Shown piece by piece: positions 25,450-35,410 of a stretch of DNA of 64,000 bases; positions within the stretch are counted from its first letter, which is position 1; every line of letters begins with the position of its first letter. Source of the DNA: Variovorax paradoxus. Its GTDB lineage: Bacteria; Pseudomonadota; Gammaproteobacteria; Burkholderiales; Burkholderiaceae_C. The stretch spans positions 5,330,001-5,394,000 of the forward strand of contig NZ_CP102931.1 of the NCBI RefSeq assembly GCF_024734665.1, given 5' to 3'. Position numbers and translations under genes: made by a program. Below the pieces are notes generated by a model, which saw only the letters and a program-made list of their open reading frames with translations, ran no database searches and had not been told where the DNA came from.

Positions 25450-26219
25450 GCCGGGTTGTCGATGTCGATGAACTCGTGCTTCAGCCCGAGCTGCGCCGCC
25501 ACATGCCCGGCCACCGCCGGCGCGCCGTAGCGTTCGGTGGCGTGGTGCCCGCAGGCCAGGAAGGCCACGCCCATCTCGCGTGCGTAGTGGGCCTGGGGCT
25601 CCGAGATTTCGCCGGTGATGAAGGCATCGGCGCCGGCCGCGATGGCAGCCTCGAAGTAGCCCTGCGCACCGCCCGTGCACCAAGCTACGTTTTTGATAGC
25701 GCGATGCGCCGTGTCGACGAGCGTGACCGGCCTTTTCAGAACGCTTTCGACATGCGTGGCAAGCGCCTTGGCATTGGCGAAGCTCTCGCCGTTTTCCGGC
25801 GTGCCGAGAAAGCCCAGTTCCTGCTCGCCGAAGCGCCCGGTCGAGCCGGCATGGGCCACGAGCCCCAGCTTCAGGCCGAGCTGCGCGTTGTTGCCGAGCT
25901 CGGGGTGCGCGTCGAGCGGCAGGTGATAGGCGAACAGATTGACGTCGTCGCCCAGCAGCAGGCTCAGGCGCTGCTTCATCCAGCCGGTGACGCAGCCGTC
26001 CTGGCCACGCCAGAAGAGGCCGTGGTGAACGAAGATGGCGTCGGCCTCGGCGTGGATCGCGGCCTCGATCAGGGCGCGGCTGGCAGTTACGCCCGAGACG
26101 ATCTTGCGGACCACGGTGCGCCCTTCGACCTGCAGGCCGTTGGGTCCGTAGTCCTTGAAGCGCCCGGGGGCCAGCAGCAGGTCGAATGCGTGGAGCAGTT
26201 CGTGGCGGGTGGTGCTCAT
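25446..26219 (-). CDS. Nif3-like dinuclear metal centre protein (YbgI family)
   Basis: A 257-aa protein of the Nif3/YbgI family, which forms toroidal hexamers with a two-metal centre. Metal-ligand segments are visible: DAIFVHHGLFW, LPLDAHPELGNN and the C-terminal ACGHHATERYG. The true role is unsettled; GTP cyclohydrolase-like and metal-trafficking roles have been proposed. The ATG at 26219 overlaps the MFS gene's stop and its own stop overlaps the pdxA start, both by four bases, so translation is coupled. Confidence 0.93.
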   Translation of the reverse strand: MSTTRHELLHAFDLLLAPGRFKDYGPNGLQVEGRTVVRKIVSGVTASRALIEAAIHAEADAIFVHHGLFWRGQDGCVTGWMKQRLSLLLGDDVNLFAYHLPLDAHPELGNNAQLGLKLGLVAHAGSTGRFGEQELGFLGTPENGESFANAKALATHVESVLKRPVTLVDTAHRAIKNVAWCTGGAQGYFEAAIAAGADAFITGEISEPQAHYAREMGVAFLACGHHATERYGAPAVAGHVAAQLGLKHEFIDIDNPA

Positions 26220-27568
26220 CGCACCATTGTCGCGCCGCCCGCGGGGGCCGCGCCATCGCGCATCGCATGGCCGCGCGCGGCCAGGGGCAGAAACGCCAGC
26301 AGGAAGCCCAGAGCGGCCAGCACCGCGACGTAGTGCGCCGGCGCCATCGTGTCGCGCTGCAGCCAGAGCGTGAGGATCACCGGCGTGAGCCCGCCGAAGA
26401 CCGCGTAAGACATGTTGTAGGCGAACGAAAGCCCGGTGAAGCGCACCGGTGCCGGGAAGGCGCGCACGCCTGCGATCGGCACGGTGGCGATGGTGCCCAC
26501 GAACAGCCCCACCAGCCCGTAGTGCCAGAACAGCGTGGCCGGCGTGCCGGGCAGCCCGCTGTAGAACAGATAGGCCGTAACGAACAGGCCGCCCCAGCCG
26601 ACAAGCATCACGGTGCGCGTGCCGATGCGGTCGCTGGCCCAGCCGGTCAGCATGCAGCCCAGCGTCAGCGTGAGCGTGGCGAGCGCGTTGGCCTCGAGCG
26701 CCAGTGCGGCGGGAATGTGGTGCACCTTCTGCAGGTAGGTGGGCGTGTACAGCACCACGACCACGATGGCAGCCGACAGCACCCAGGTCAGCAGCGCCAC
26801 GTACACGCAGGCCACGCGGTGCTCGCGCAGCACGGTGCGCAGCGGCATCTCGCGCGCCACGCTGCGGCGGCCGGCCAGCTCCTTGAACACCGGCGTCTCG
26901 TGCAGGAAGCGGCGCAGGTACACCGACACCAGCCCGAACACGCCGCCCAGGATGAAGGGAATGCGCCAGGCGAAGTCGCTCACCTGCTCGGGCGAATAGT
27001 GGCGGTTGATGGCCACCGCAATCAGCGAGCCCAGCAGGATGCCGCCGGTGATGCCCGAAGTCAGCATGCCGATGCCGAAGCCATAGCGCTTGGCTGGCAC
27101 GTGCTCGCCCACGAACACCCAGGCGCCGGGCATCTCGCCGCCGATGGCCGCGCCCTGCAGCACGCGCATCGCCAGCAGCAGCAGGGGTGCCGCGACGCCG
27201 ATGCTCGCGTAGGTCGGCAGCAGGCCGATTACCAGCGTGGGCGCCGCCATCAGGAAGATCGACAGCGTGAACATGCGCTTGCGGCCAAAGATGTCGCCGA
27301 AATGCGCGATGACGATGCCGCCCACCGGGCGCGCGAGGTAGCCGGCCGCAAAGATGCCGAAGGTCTGCAGCTGCCGCAGCCAGTCGGGCATGTCGACCGG
27401 GAAGAACAGCGCCCCCAGCACGGTGGCGAAGAACACGTAGATGACGAAGTCGTAGAACTCCAGCGTGCCGCCGAGGGCGGACAGGCCGAGGGTCTTGTAG
27501 TCGCTCGAGTCGAGCGTGCGTGCCGGCGCCGGCTGCGCGCCGTCCGGGAAGGTTGCTTCTGAAGTCAT
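26216..27568 (-). CDS. MFS metabolite:H+ symporter (citrate/tricarboxylate-like)
   Basis: A 450-aa transporter with 12 predicted helices. I start it at ATG 27568 (MTSEATFPDGAQP); a longer in-frame extension to 27694 has low-quality sequence. GGTLEFYDFVIYVFFATVLG and GDIFGRKRMF (the loop 2-3 motif) match the metabolite:H+ symporter (MHS) subfamily that includes ProP, citrate and tricarballylate carriers, as does GAAIGGEMPGAWVFVGEH. The substrate cannot be fixed by sequence alone. It leads the operon with nif3-like and pdxA genes. Confidence 0.85.
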   Translation of the reverse strand: MTSEATFPDGAQPAPARTLDSSDYKTLGLSALGGTLEFYDFVIYVFFATVLGALFFPVDMPDWLRQLQTFGIFAAGYLARPVGGIVIAHFGDIFGRKRMFTLSIFLMAAPTLVIGLLPTYASIGVAAPLLLLAMRVLQGAAIGGEMPGAWVFVGEHVPAKRYGFGIGMLTSGITGGILLGSLIAVAINRHYSPEQVSDFAWRIPFILGGVFGLVSVYLRRFLHETPVFKELAGRRSVAREMPLRTVLREHRVACVYVALLTWVLSAAIVVVVLYTPTYLQKVHHIPAALALEANALATLTLTLGCMLTGWASDRIGTRTVMLVGWGGLFVTAYLFYSGLPGTPATLFWHYGLVGLFVGTIATVPIAGVRAFPAPVRFTGLSFAYNMSYAVFGGLTPVILTLWLQRDTMAPAHYVAVLAALGFLLAFLPLAARGHAMRDGAAPAGGATMVR

Positions 27569-27863
27569 GGCTGGCAGGGAGATCGTGATCGCGCGCCAGC
27601 CCGCGGGACCGGGTGAGAAAACGGAAAAATGGCGCGCTGGCGAAATGCCTGGCCGCTTCCACCGGGTGGGCAGCGCGGGAGGCCTGAAAAACACGGGCCG
27701 GATGGGACCGACCTGCGATGCTAGGTGTTAACCCGGCTTTACGTACACAGGAAGTCTTAATCTCGACCTCTGCGAGCGGTTTCTGCACCAGGCGGTTGAG
27801 GGACAATTGACAACATTGCTGCGTTGCACTGCGGCCTTCCAACGTCTTTTTCACCAATCTTTC
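27569..27863. promoter_or_regulatory. Divergent intergenic region, MFS gene and DegS-like gene
   Basis: This 295-bp stretch separates the two starts. TTGACA at 27807-27812 is a perfect -35 for the rightward gene, but the position 17 bp on (TGCGGC) is a poor -10. AT-rich GGTGTTAACC near 27723-27732 is also visible. No gene is apparent. Confidence 0.4.
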
Positions 27864-29027
<1,164 letters not shown>

Positions 29028-29047
29028 CGAGCTGTCGGGTTGGTCGA

Positions 29048-29857
29048 TCAGGATTGCGCTGAATCAGCGCTTTCCTCTTCCTCGGACTTCTTGCCGGAAC
29101 TGGCGAAGTACCTGGCACCGATGATGCCCACCTCGTACAGGAGGCACATCGGCACCGCCAGCGCCAGCTGCGACACCACGTCGGGCGGCGTGAGCACCGC
29201 GGCAACGACGAATGCGACCACGATGAAGTAGCCACGGAAGGACTTCAGCTTCTCGATGGTCACCATCTCGAAGCGCACCAGCAGCATCACGACGATGGGC
29301 ACCTGGAAGGCCACGCCGAAGGCGATGTAGAGCGACAGGATCGCCTCGACGTACGAGGAAATGTCGGGCGTTGCCTGCACCGCGGACGGTGCAAAGCGCT
29401 GGATGAAGCTGAACATCTTGTCCAGCACGAAGAGCTGCACGAACGCGATGCCCGCATAGGCCAGCAGGCTGCCGAAGAAGATCAGCGGCAGCGCAAATTT
29501 CTTTTCATGGCTGTAGAGCCCCGGCGCGATGAACATCCACGCCTGGTACATGAGCCAGGGCAGCGCCAGCAGCACGGCCGCCATCATCAGCACCTTGAGC
29601 GGCACGAAGAACGGCGAGAACACGCCGATGGCGATCAGCTTCGCGTCGTGCGGCATGTGCGCCTTGATCGGCATCGCGATCAGGTCGATCAGCCCGCCCG
29701 GGCCAGGCCAGATGGCCAACAGGATGCCCGCGACCACGAGGCCGTAGACGCAGTAGAGCAGGCGGTCGCGAAGCTCGACCAGGTGCGCCACGAACGGCTG
29801 TTCGGTGCCCGCCAGCTCGTCTTCTTTGTCTTTGTTCTTGTTGTCGGAATCGGCCAT
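29048..29857 (-). CDS. tatC: Sec-independent protein translocase TatC
   Basis: A 269-aa, six-helix protein that receives twin-arginine signal peptides and recruits TatA. The N-terminal region holds PFVAHLVELRDRLLYCVYG, the family's signal-binding segment, and the first periplasmic loop is present. A charged cytoplasmic tail (SSGKKSEEEES) ends it. It is the third gene in tatA-tatB-tatC, 66 bp after tatB. Substrates in this window could include the Rieske subunit. Confidence 0.96.
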   Translation of the reverse strand: MADSDNKNKDKEDELAGTEQPFVAHLVELRDRLLYCVYGLVVAGILLAIWPGPGGLIDLIAMPIKAHMPHDAKLIAIGVFSPFFVPLKVLMMAAVLLALPWLMYQAWMFIAPGLYSHEKKFALPLIFFGSLLAYAGIAFVQLFVLDKMFSFIQRFAPSAVQATPDISSYVEAILSLYIAFGVAFQVPIVVMLLVRFEMVTIEKLKSFRGYFIVVAFVVAAVLTPPDVVSQLALAVPMCLLYEVGIIGARYFASSGKKSEEEESADSAQS

Positions 29858-29923
29858 TGGAAAAGAAGATAGCGTGACGTCGGCCGGCGTGCGGCGCCCG
29901 AGGAACGCGGTGGTGGGGGTCCG

Positions 29924-30382
29924 CTAGTTGCTCTTGTGCGGACGGAAGCGGGCGACGCGCGCGGCACCCGACAGCGCCTTGGTGCGCACGCCGTTGCGCG
30001 CCTTGTACCACTGCGGCGTGGCGCCCTGTTTCAGGCGCCAGTTCTTGCGGGGGTGCTTGTATTCGGGCGGCGATGGCTCGGGTTCGGCCAGCGCCGAGAG
30101 GGTTTCGCCCGAACCGCTGAACTGCTTCTCGAATTCGCTCGCGCCCGTGTGGATGCTGTGCTCGACGTCGCGCGCCGCATCCTCGACGGTAGTCTTCATC
30201 TTGCGGAGCTCGTCGAGCTCCATCGAGCGGTTGACTTCGGCCTTGACGTCGTTCACGTAGCGCTGCGCCTTGCCAAGCAGGGTGCCAACGGTGCGGGCCA
30301 CGCGCGGCAGCTTTTCCGGGCCGATGACGATCAGCGCCACGACGCCGATCAGCGCCAGCTTCTCAATGCCGAGGTCGAGCAC
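29924..30382 (-). CDS. tatB: Sec-independent protein translocase TatB
   Basis: A 152-aa protein starting with GTG at 30382 ([13 protein letters not shown]). One N-terminal helix is followed by [13 protein letters not shown], an amphipathic helix and a long charged tail, the TatB hallmark. It partners TatC in the receptor complex. The tail ends with an unusual basic run ([20 protein letters not shown]). It begins 13 bp after tatA. Confidence 0.94.
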   Translation of the reverse strand: MLDLGIEKLALIGVVALIVIGPEKLPRVARTVGTLLGKAQRYVNDVKAEVNRSMELDELRKMKTTVEDAARDVEHSIHTGASEFEKQFSGSGETLSALAEPEPSPPEYKHPRKNWRLKQGATPQWYKARNGVRTKALSGAARVARFRPHKSN

Positions 30383-30395
30383 GTGCGGTCCGCGC

Positions 30396-30644
30396 TCAGG
30401 ACTTCTGACGCGCTTCGACGTCGATCGTCGGCTTGTCGCTGTTGGCCGGCTGGCCGGTCACTTGCTGGGCGGGGGCCGACGAAGCGGCGGCAGCGTCGGA
30501 CGAGCCGCCGTCCTTCATGCCGTCCTTGAAGCCCTTGACGGCGCCGCCAAGATCCGAACCCATGTTCCGCAGCTTCTTGGTGCCGAAGATCATGACCACT
30601 ACGAGCAGCACGATCAGCCAGTGCCAGATGGAAAAAGAACCCAT
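30396..30644 (-). CDS. tatA: Sec-independent protein translocase TatA
   Basis: An 82-aa protein that polymerises to form the translocation pore. [20 protein letters not shown] is followed by [20 protein letters not shown], the classical TatA helix-hinge-amphipathic layout. The Ser/Ala-rich tail is short. It lies 65 bp after the HIT gene, at the end of the long his-hinT chain. Confidence 0.96.
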   Translation of the reverse strand: MGSFSIWHWLIVLLVVVMIFGTKKLRNMGSDLGGAVKGFKDGMKDGGSSDAAAASSAPAQQVTGQPANSDKPTIDVEARQKS

Positions 30645-30666
30645 GGAGAACTCCTAAGAATGTGTC

Positions 30667-30672
30667 CGATTT
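30667..30672 (-). promoter_or_regulatory. Candidate internal -10 box before tatA
   Basis: TAAAAT on the reverse strand lies 23 bases before the tatA ATG, in the only sizeable gap (65 bp) of this part of the operon. No good -35 accompanies it, so it is at best a weak internal promoter. Confidence 0.3.
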
Positions 30673-30709
30673 TAGTCGGGCGGAATGTGACAGTTTGGCT
30701 TAATGCCGC

Positions 30710-31069
30710 TCAGCCGCGAAGCCACGGCCGGGGACCACCCATGACATGGACATGGAGATGGTGAACCTCCTGCCCACCCTCGGTGCCGGTATTGACCACG
30801 ACCCGGTAGCCGCCGTCCGGATAGGGCCTGCAGCCCTGCTCCAACGCCAGCTTGGGTGCCAGGATCATGATCTTGCCCATCAGCGCCTCGTCGTCGGGCG
30901 TCAGCTGGGCCATCGAGGCGATGTGCTTCTTGGGCACCAGCATGAAATGCACCGGCGCCCAGGGCGCGATGTCGTGGAAGCCGAACAGGTCTTCGTCTTC
31001 GTAGACCTTGCGCGAGGGAATCTTGCCCTCGATGATTTTGCAGAAGATGCAGTTGGGATCGTGTGACAT
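30710..31069 (-). CDS. HIT family nucleotide hydrolase (HinT-like)
   Basis: A 119-aa histidine-triad protein. The motif HHLHVHVMGG near residue 103 is the H-x-H-x-H site that cleaves nucleoside phosphoramidates. CIFCKIIEGKIPSRKVYED at the N-terminus matches the HinT branch, including the Cys pair seen in many bacterial members. It lies 12 bp after the DUF4870 gene and 65 bp before tatA, in the order usual for Comamonadaceae (hisE-DUF4870-HIT-tatA). Confidence 0.94.
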   Translation of the reverse strand: MSHDPNCIFCKIIEGKIPSRKVYEDEDLFGFHDIAPWAPVHFMLVPKKHIASMAQLTPDDEALMGKIMILAPKLALEQGCRPYPDGGYRVVVNTGTEGGQEVHHLHVHVMGGPRPWLRG

Positions 31070-31081
31070 GGAGGTTGTTCG

Positions 31082-31450
31082 TTAGACAGCCATGGGCTTG
31101 CGTTCGCTCCAGTTCAGCCAGCCCTTGACCAGCCGGTAGATCATCCACACGGCAGTGACGAAGAGGATGGGGAAGCCGATCAGGATCCAGATGGTGATGA
31201 ACCCCAGGATGGACCAGACCAGGCCCCACCAGAAGGTGCGGATCTGCCAGGTGAAGTGGCTTTGATAGAGCGTGCCCTCCGTATCCTCGCGCTTGAGGTA
31301 GTTGAGCACGATGCCCACGATTCCCGTGAGGCCGCCCGTGAACCACGAAAGCGCATAGAGGATGTACACCGCCAGCGTGATCTGGCGCAGGCTTTCCAGC
31401 TGCTCGGGCGTCTTGCCGGAGATGTCGTCGATCGCGGTGATTTCGTTCAT
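31082..31450 (-). CDS. DUF4870-type small membrane protein
   Basis: A 122-aa protein with ATG at 31450 overlapping the hisE stop (ATGA). It has three hydrophobic segments: [40 protein letters not shown] and [18 protein letters not shown]. The pattern fits the DUF4870 family of unknown function. Position between hisE and the HIT gene is conserved in related genomes as I recall, but no link to histidine synthesis is known. Confidence 0.85.
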   Translation of the reverse strand: MNEITAIDDISGKTPEQLESLRQITLAVYILYALSWFTGGLTGIVGIVLNYLKREDTEGTLYQSHFTWQIRTFWWGLVWSILGFITIWILIGFPILFVTAVWMIYRLVKGWLNWSERKPMAV

Positions 31451-31857
31451 TCGGAGGCCTGGCCTTTCTGCTGCTCTTCGATGCCGCGTTGCTGCACCTT
31501 GCGCAGCGCCTTTTCCTCGATGCCGCTGGTGCCCTCCCGGCGCTCGAGTTCCGCGGTAACGTCGGAGGGGGAAAAACCGTAGTGCGCCAGCGCCACCATG
31601 GTGTGGAACCACAGGTCTGCCACTTCGTTCACTATTTTCGAGCGGTCGCCGCCGTGGTCGGCGTCCTTGGCGGCCATCACGACCTCGGTGGCTTCCTCGC
31701 CGATTTTCTTGAGGAAGGCGTCCGGGCCCTTGTGCAGCAGGCGCGCGACGTAGCTCTTCTCAGGATCGCCGCCGCGCGCGGGCAGGCGGCTTTCGATGAC
31801 CGCGGCCAGGCGTGCGAGGGCGTCGGAGGTGCTGTTGCTGTTCACTGTGGCCGTCAT
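31447..31857 (-). CDS. hisE: Phosphoribosyl-ATP pyrophosphatase
   Basis: A 136-aa MazG-fold enzyme of the second histidine step, converting PR-ATP to [21 protein letters not shown] holds the metal-binding Glu pair, and [14 protein letters not shown] holds the second acidic site. The ATG at 31857 overlaps the hisI stop. It is separate from hisI, unlike the fused hisIE of enterobacteria. Confidence 0.96.
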   Translation of the reverse strand: MTATVNSNSTSDALARLAAVIESRLPARGGDPEKSYVARLLHKGPDAFLKKIGEEATEVVMAAKDADHGGDRSKIVNEVADLWFHTMVALAHYGFSPSDVTAELERREGTSGIEEKALRKVQQRGIEEQQKGQASE

Positions 31858-32243
31858 TTGTAGATCGACTCCGGGTCTTTCAAGACGGGTTCGACCACCG
31901 TCCACTGGCCCTTTTCGTACTTGCTGAAGAAGCAGCTGTGGCGCCCTGTGTGGCAGGCGATGCCGGGCTCGTGGCCGAGCTGGGTGACCTTGAGCAGCAC
32001 CACATCGTTGTCGCAGTCGAGGCGGATCTCGTGCACGGTCTGCACGTGGCCCGATTCCTCGCCCTTGAACCAGAGCTTGTTGCGCGAGCGGCTGAAATAC
32101 ACCGCGCGGCCCAGCTCGGCGGTCTTTTCGAGCGCCTCGCGGTTCATCCAGGCGAACATCAGCACGTCGTTGCTGCCCTGTTCCTGCGCGATGACCGGCA
32201 CCAGGCCGTTCGCGTCCCACTTCACTTCATCGAGCCAATTCAT
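31854..32243 (-). CDS. hisI: Phosphoribosyl-AMP cyclohydrolase
   Basis: A 129-aa zinc enzyme for the third histidine step. The zinc-binding [13 protein letters not shown] motif and the Mg-binding [11 protein letters not shown] segment are present. [12 protein letters not shown] is the usual N-terminal signature. It starts 42 bp after hisF and overlaps hisE by four bases. Confidence 0.96.
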   Translation of the reverse strand: MNWLDEVKWDANGLVPVIAQEQGSNDVLMFAWMNREALEKTAELGRAVYFSRSRNKLWFKGEESGHVQTVHEIRLDCDNDVVLLKVTQLGHEPGIACHTGRHSCFFSKYEKGQWTVVEPVLKDPESIYK

Positions 32244-32285
32244 GGAAGTATTGTCGGGGATAGGAAAAGACCCTTTGGACGCGGT

Positions 32286-33071
32286 TCAAGCGTCGATTCG
32301 CACCGGGATGCCCCGCGCGGCCATGCGGGCCTTGGCCTCGCCCACCGTGTGCTCGCCGTAGTGGAAGATGCTGGCCGCCAGCACCGCGTCGGCACCGCCG
32401 GTCTGGATGCCGTCGGCCAGGTCGTCGAGGCTGCCCACGCCGCCCGAGGCGATCACCGGCACGCTGACGGCGTTGCTCACCGCGCGGGTCAGTTCCAGGT
32501 CGAAGCCGCTCTTGGTGCCATCGCGGTCCATGCTGGTCAGCAGGATCTCGCCGGCGCCGCGGCGCGCCATCTCGGTCGCCCATTCGACGGCGTCCAGGCC
32601 GGTGTTCTTGCGCCCGCCATGGCTGTACACGTCCCAGCCCGCGCCGCGGCTGGCGGCTTCTTCGGGGCTGCGGCGCTTGGCGTCGATGGCGACCACGATG
32701 CATTGCGAGCCGTACTTCTGCGCCGCGTCGCTGATCACCTGCGGATCGGCGATGGCGGCCGAGTTGAAGCTGGTCTTGTCGGCTCCGGCGTTGAGCAGCC
32801 GGCGCACATCGGCCACCGTGCGCACGCCACCGCCCACGGTCAGCGGAATGAAGATCTGAGAAGCCACCGCCTCGATGATCGGCAGGATCAGGTCGCGACC
32901 GTCGCTGGTGGCGGTGATGTCGAGAAAGGTCAGTTCGTCGGCGCCCTGCGCGTTGTAACGCGCGGCGATCTCGACCGGGTCGCCGGCATCGCGCAGTTCA
33001 AGGAAGTTGACGCCCTTGACGACACGGCCGCCGGTGACGTCGAGACAGGGAATGATGCGTTTGGCAAGCAT
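32286..33071 (-). CDS. hisF: Imidazole glycerol phosphate synthase, cyclase subunit
   Basis: A 261-aa TIM-barrel cyclase that pairs with the HisH glutaminase. [20 protein letters not shown] places the catalytic Asp at 11, and [15 protein letters not shown] holds the second catalytic Asp. Length is normal. HisF is cut off from hisA and hisH by a 4.4-kb insertion carrying genes on both strands, so it must rely on a promoter in the mutarotase region or beyond. Confidence 0.97.
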   Translation of the reverse strand: MLAKRIIPCLDVTGGRVVKGVNFLELRDAGDPVEIAARYNAQGADELTFLDITATSDGRDLILPIIEAVASQIFIPLTVGGGVRTVADVRRLLNAGADKTSFNSAAIADPQVISDAAQKYGSQCIVVAIDAKRRSPEEAASRGAGWDVYSHGGRKNTGLDAVEWATEMARRGAGEILLTSMDRDGTKSGFDLELTRAVSNAVSVPVIASGGVGSLDDLADGIQTGGADAVLAASIFHYGEHTVGEAKARMAARGIPVRIDA

Positions 33072-33096
33072 GGGATGTTGAACAACCGGTAGGAAA

Positions 33097-33930
33097 TCAG
33101 AGAACGCGGAGCTGTTGCCAGCCCTGCCATTGGGCGCCGGGCATCAGCAGCACGGGCTCGTCGATGCGAGCGGCCTCCACGCAGAGCATGTGGCGAAAGC
33201 CGTCGGCAGGCATGTCGGCGAGTTTCGCACCGAGCACGGCGCCGGGGTTCCAGACCACGGTTTCGCTGCAGCTCGCGCTTTGGGAGATCTCGAGCTTGCC
33301 GCCCGGCTGAACCAGCCGCAGCGGCTGGGCGGGCGCGGCATAGACGCTGTCGAACTCTGCATCGAAATGCAACGCTGCCGCGGTTTCCACCCAGCGGTCG
33401 TCGCGCAGCGAATCCCATCGGTTGGCGCCCTGCAGGCCCTCTAGCCGCACGTTGGCGATGTCGTCGACGCGCAGGTAGGTGTGCAGCGCGGCGGCAAAGG
33501 TCCAGGGCGCGCGGTCGATGTTGAGCAGCGTGAGCGTCGTGCACAGCTGGCCGCCGGACAAAGTGGCTTCAAGCCGCGCCTCAAAAGCGTGCGGCCAGAG
33601 CTTTCTGGTGGCTTCGGAGTCGCGAAGCGTCAGCCTCAGCGTTTCGGGCGTGTCCGAAACCTCGTGCGCCCAAGGCAAATTGCGCATGAATCCATGCTTG
33701 GGCAACATGCCGCGCTGGTTGAATTGGGGGCAGCAAATGGGCACGCCGCCGCGGATGGCCGTGTGCCCGTCGAACACCGCCGAAGGGCTCAGGTAGAGCC
33801 TTTCCACCCCGTCAGCCGCGGTCCACGAGAGCACTTGCGCCCCATGCAAGGCCACCGTGAGGGTGCTCCCATCGATGCCGTTGGCACGCAAGGCAGGCTG
33901 GCCGCGAAACTCGATCGGGGTGATTTCCAT
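33097..33930 (-). CDS. D-hexose-6-phosphate mutarotase (YeaD-like aldose epimerase family)
   Basis: A 277-aa protein. I chose ATG 33930 ([18 protein letters not shown]); a GTG-type start nine codons upstream is possible. It has the galactose-mutarotase beta-sandwich pattern with conserved [18 protein letters not shown] and [10 protein letters not shown], whose His residues fit the catalytic sites of YeaD. The family interconverts anomers of hexose 6-phosphates. It lies 25 bp upstream of hisF, within the segment that interrupts the his operon, and may now drive hisF expression. Confidence 0.88.
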   Translation of the reverse strand: MEITPIEFRGQPALRANGIDGSTLTVALHGAQVLSWTAADGVERLYLSPSAVFDGHTAIRGGVPICCPQFNQRGMLPKHGFMRNLPWAHEVSDTPETLRLTLRDSEATRKLWPHAFEARLEATLSGGQLCTTLTLLNIDRAPWTFAAALHTYLRVDDIANVRLEGLQGANRWDSLRDDRWVETAAALHFDAEFDSVYAAPAQPLRLVQPGGKLEISQSASCSETVVWNPGAVLGAKLADMPADGFRHMLCVEAARIDEPVLLMPGAQWQGWQQLRVL

Positions 33931-34097
33931 GGCGAGAATTGTAGGCAGCACCCGCACCGTGGCACGGAATTGGCATCAAGGGCCATTGCGTGCCTGGGGC
34001 CTTCTTGGATACCCTGTGATCGCTTGCATCGAGGGACAACGTGCAAGTCGGTCCCGTGCACTCGGAAAAACTACTCTCACACGACAAGGGGATACGC

Positions 34098-35402
34098 ATG
34101 AAGAAGCTGCCGATGGCCGCCTGGATCCTGATCGCGATGGTGCTCGGCATCATCGTGGGCTACATGATCTTCTCCAGCTTTCCGGACAAGAAAGCCGCGA
34201 AAGAAATCGCAGACTACGTCTCCATCATCTCGGACGTGTTCCTGCGCCTGATCAAGATGCTGATCGGCCCGCTGGTGTTCTCCACGCTGGTGGTGGGCAT
34301 CGCGCACATGGGCGACGCCAAGTCGGTCGGCCGCGTGTTCGGCAAGGCCATCGGCTGGTTTCTCACCGCTTCGCTGATCTCGCTGGTCATCGGCCTGGTC
34401 ATGGCCAACCTGCTCAAGCCCGGCGAAAACCTCGGCCTGCCGCTGCCCGACATCGGCGCCTCGGCCAACCTGGCCACCTCCAAATTCACGCTGAAAGACT
34501 TCGTGAGCCACACGGTGCCGAAGTCCTTCGTCGAGGCCATGGCCAACAACGAGATCCTGCAGATCGTGGTGTTCTCGATGTTCTTCGGCGTGGCGCTCGC
34601 CTCGCTGGGCGACAAGGCCAAGACGCTGGTCGCCGCCATCGAGGAGCTGTCGCACGCCATGCTCAAGATCACCGGCTACGTCATGAAGATTGCGCCGCTC
34701 GCTGTGCTGGCCGCCATGGCCGCCACGGTGGCCGTCAACGGCCTGGGCATCCTGCTGAAGTTCGCGGTGTTCATGGGCGACTTCTACCTGGGCCTGTTCG
34801 TGCTGTGGAGCGTGCTGGTGCTGGCGGGCTTCCTGTTCCTCGGCCCGCGCGTGTTCAAGCTGCTGGTGCTCATCAAGGAAGCCTTCCTGCTGTCGTTTGC
34901 CACTGCCAGTTCGGAAGCGGCCTACCCGAAGATCCTGCAGGCGCTCGACCGTTTCGGCGTGAAGCGCAAGATCTCCAGCTTCGTGATGCCGATGGGCTAT
35001 TCGTTCAACCTCGACGGCTCGATGATGTACTGCACCTTCGCCGTGCTCTTCATCGCGCAGGCCTACAACATCCACATGCCGATCAGCACGCAGATCACCA
35101 TGCTGCTGATCCTGATGCTCACCTCCAAGGGCATGGCCGGCGTGCCGCGCGCCTCGCTGGTGGTGATTGCCGCCACGCTGAACCACTTCGACATTCCCGA
35201 GGCCGGCCTGCTGCTGATCCTGGGCGTGGACACCTTCCTCGACATGGGCCGCTCGGCCACCAACGCAGTGGGCAACTCCATCGCGACCGCCGTGGTTGCC
35301 AAGTGGGAGGGCGAGCTGATGTCCGAGAGCGATGCCGAGGTCAACGCCAAGGCGCTCGACGAGGAAGCCAGCGCCACCCTCGCCCACCCCGCCCACGCGT
35401 GA
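34098..35402 (+). CDS. Dicarboxylate/amino acid:cation symporter (DAACS, GltP/DctA-like)
   Basis: A 434-aa transporter. The start at ATG 34098 (MKKLPMAAWILIAMVLGIIVGY) has AAGGGG seven bases upstream. The DAACS signature segments are present: the Ser-rich hairpin LSFATASSEAAYPKIL, SYSFNLDGS-like GYSFNLDGSMMY, and DTFLDMGRSATNAVGNSIA, which form the substrate and cation sites. The family takes up C4-dicarboxylates or glutamate/aspartate with H+ or Na+. It is followed 8 bp later by a secreted solute-binding protein, which these carriers do not normally need. Confidence 0.93.
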   Translation: MKKLPMAAWILIAMVLGIIVGYMIFSSFPDKKAAKEIADYVSIISDVFLRLIKMLIGPLVFSTLVVGIAHMGDAKSVGRVFGKAIGWFLTASLISLVIGLVMANLLKPGENLGLPLPDIGASANLATSKFTLKDFVSHTVPKSFVEAMANNEILQIVVFSMFFGVALASLGDKAKTLVAAIEELSHAMLKITGYVMKIAPLAVLAAMAATVAVNGLGILLKFAVFMGDFYLGLFVLWSVLVLAGFLFLGPRVFKLLVLIKEAFLLSFATASSEAAYPKILQALDRFGVKRKISSFVMPMGYSFNLDGSMMYCTFAVLFIAQAYNIHMPISTQITMLLILMLTSKGMAGVPRASLVVIAATLNHFDIPEAGLLLILGVDTFLDMGRSATNAVGNSIATAVVAKWEGELMSESDAEVNAKALDEEASATLAHPAHA

Positions 35403-35410
35403 GGCGCGCC

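Noticed and set aside
27807..27812. TTGACA as a promoter of the DegS-like gene
   Set aside because: No reasonable -10 follows at 16-18 bp, so I noted it only as part of the intergenic region.
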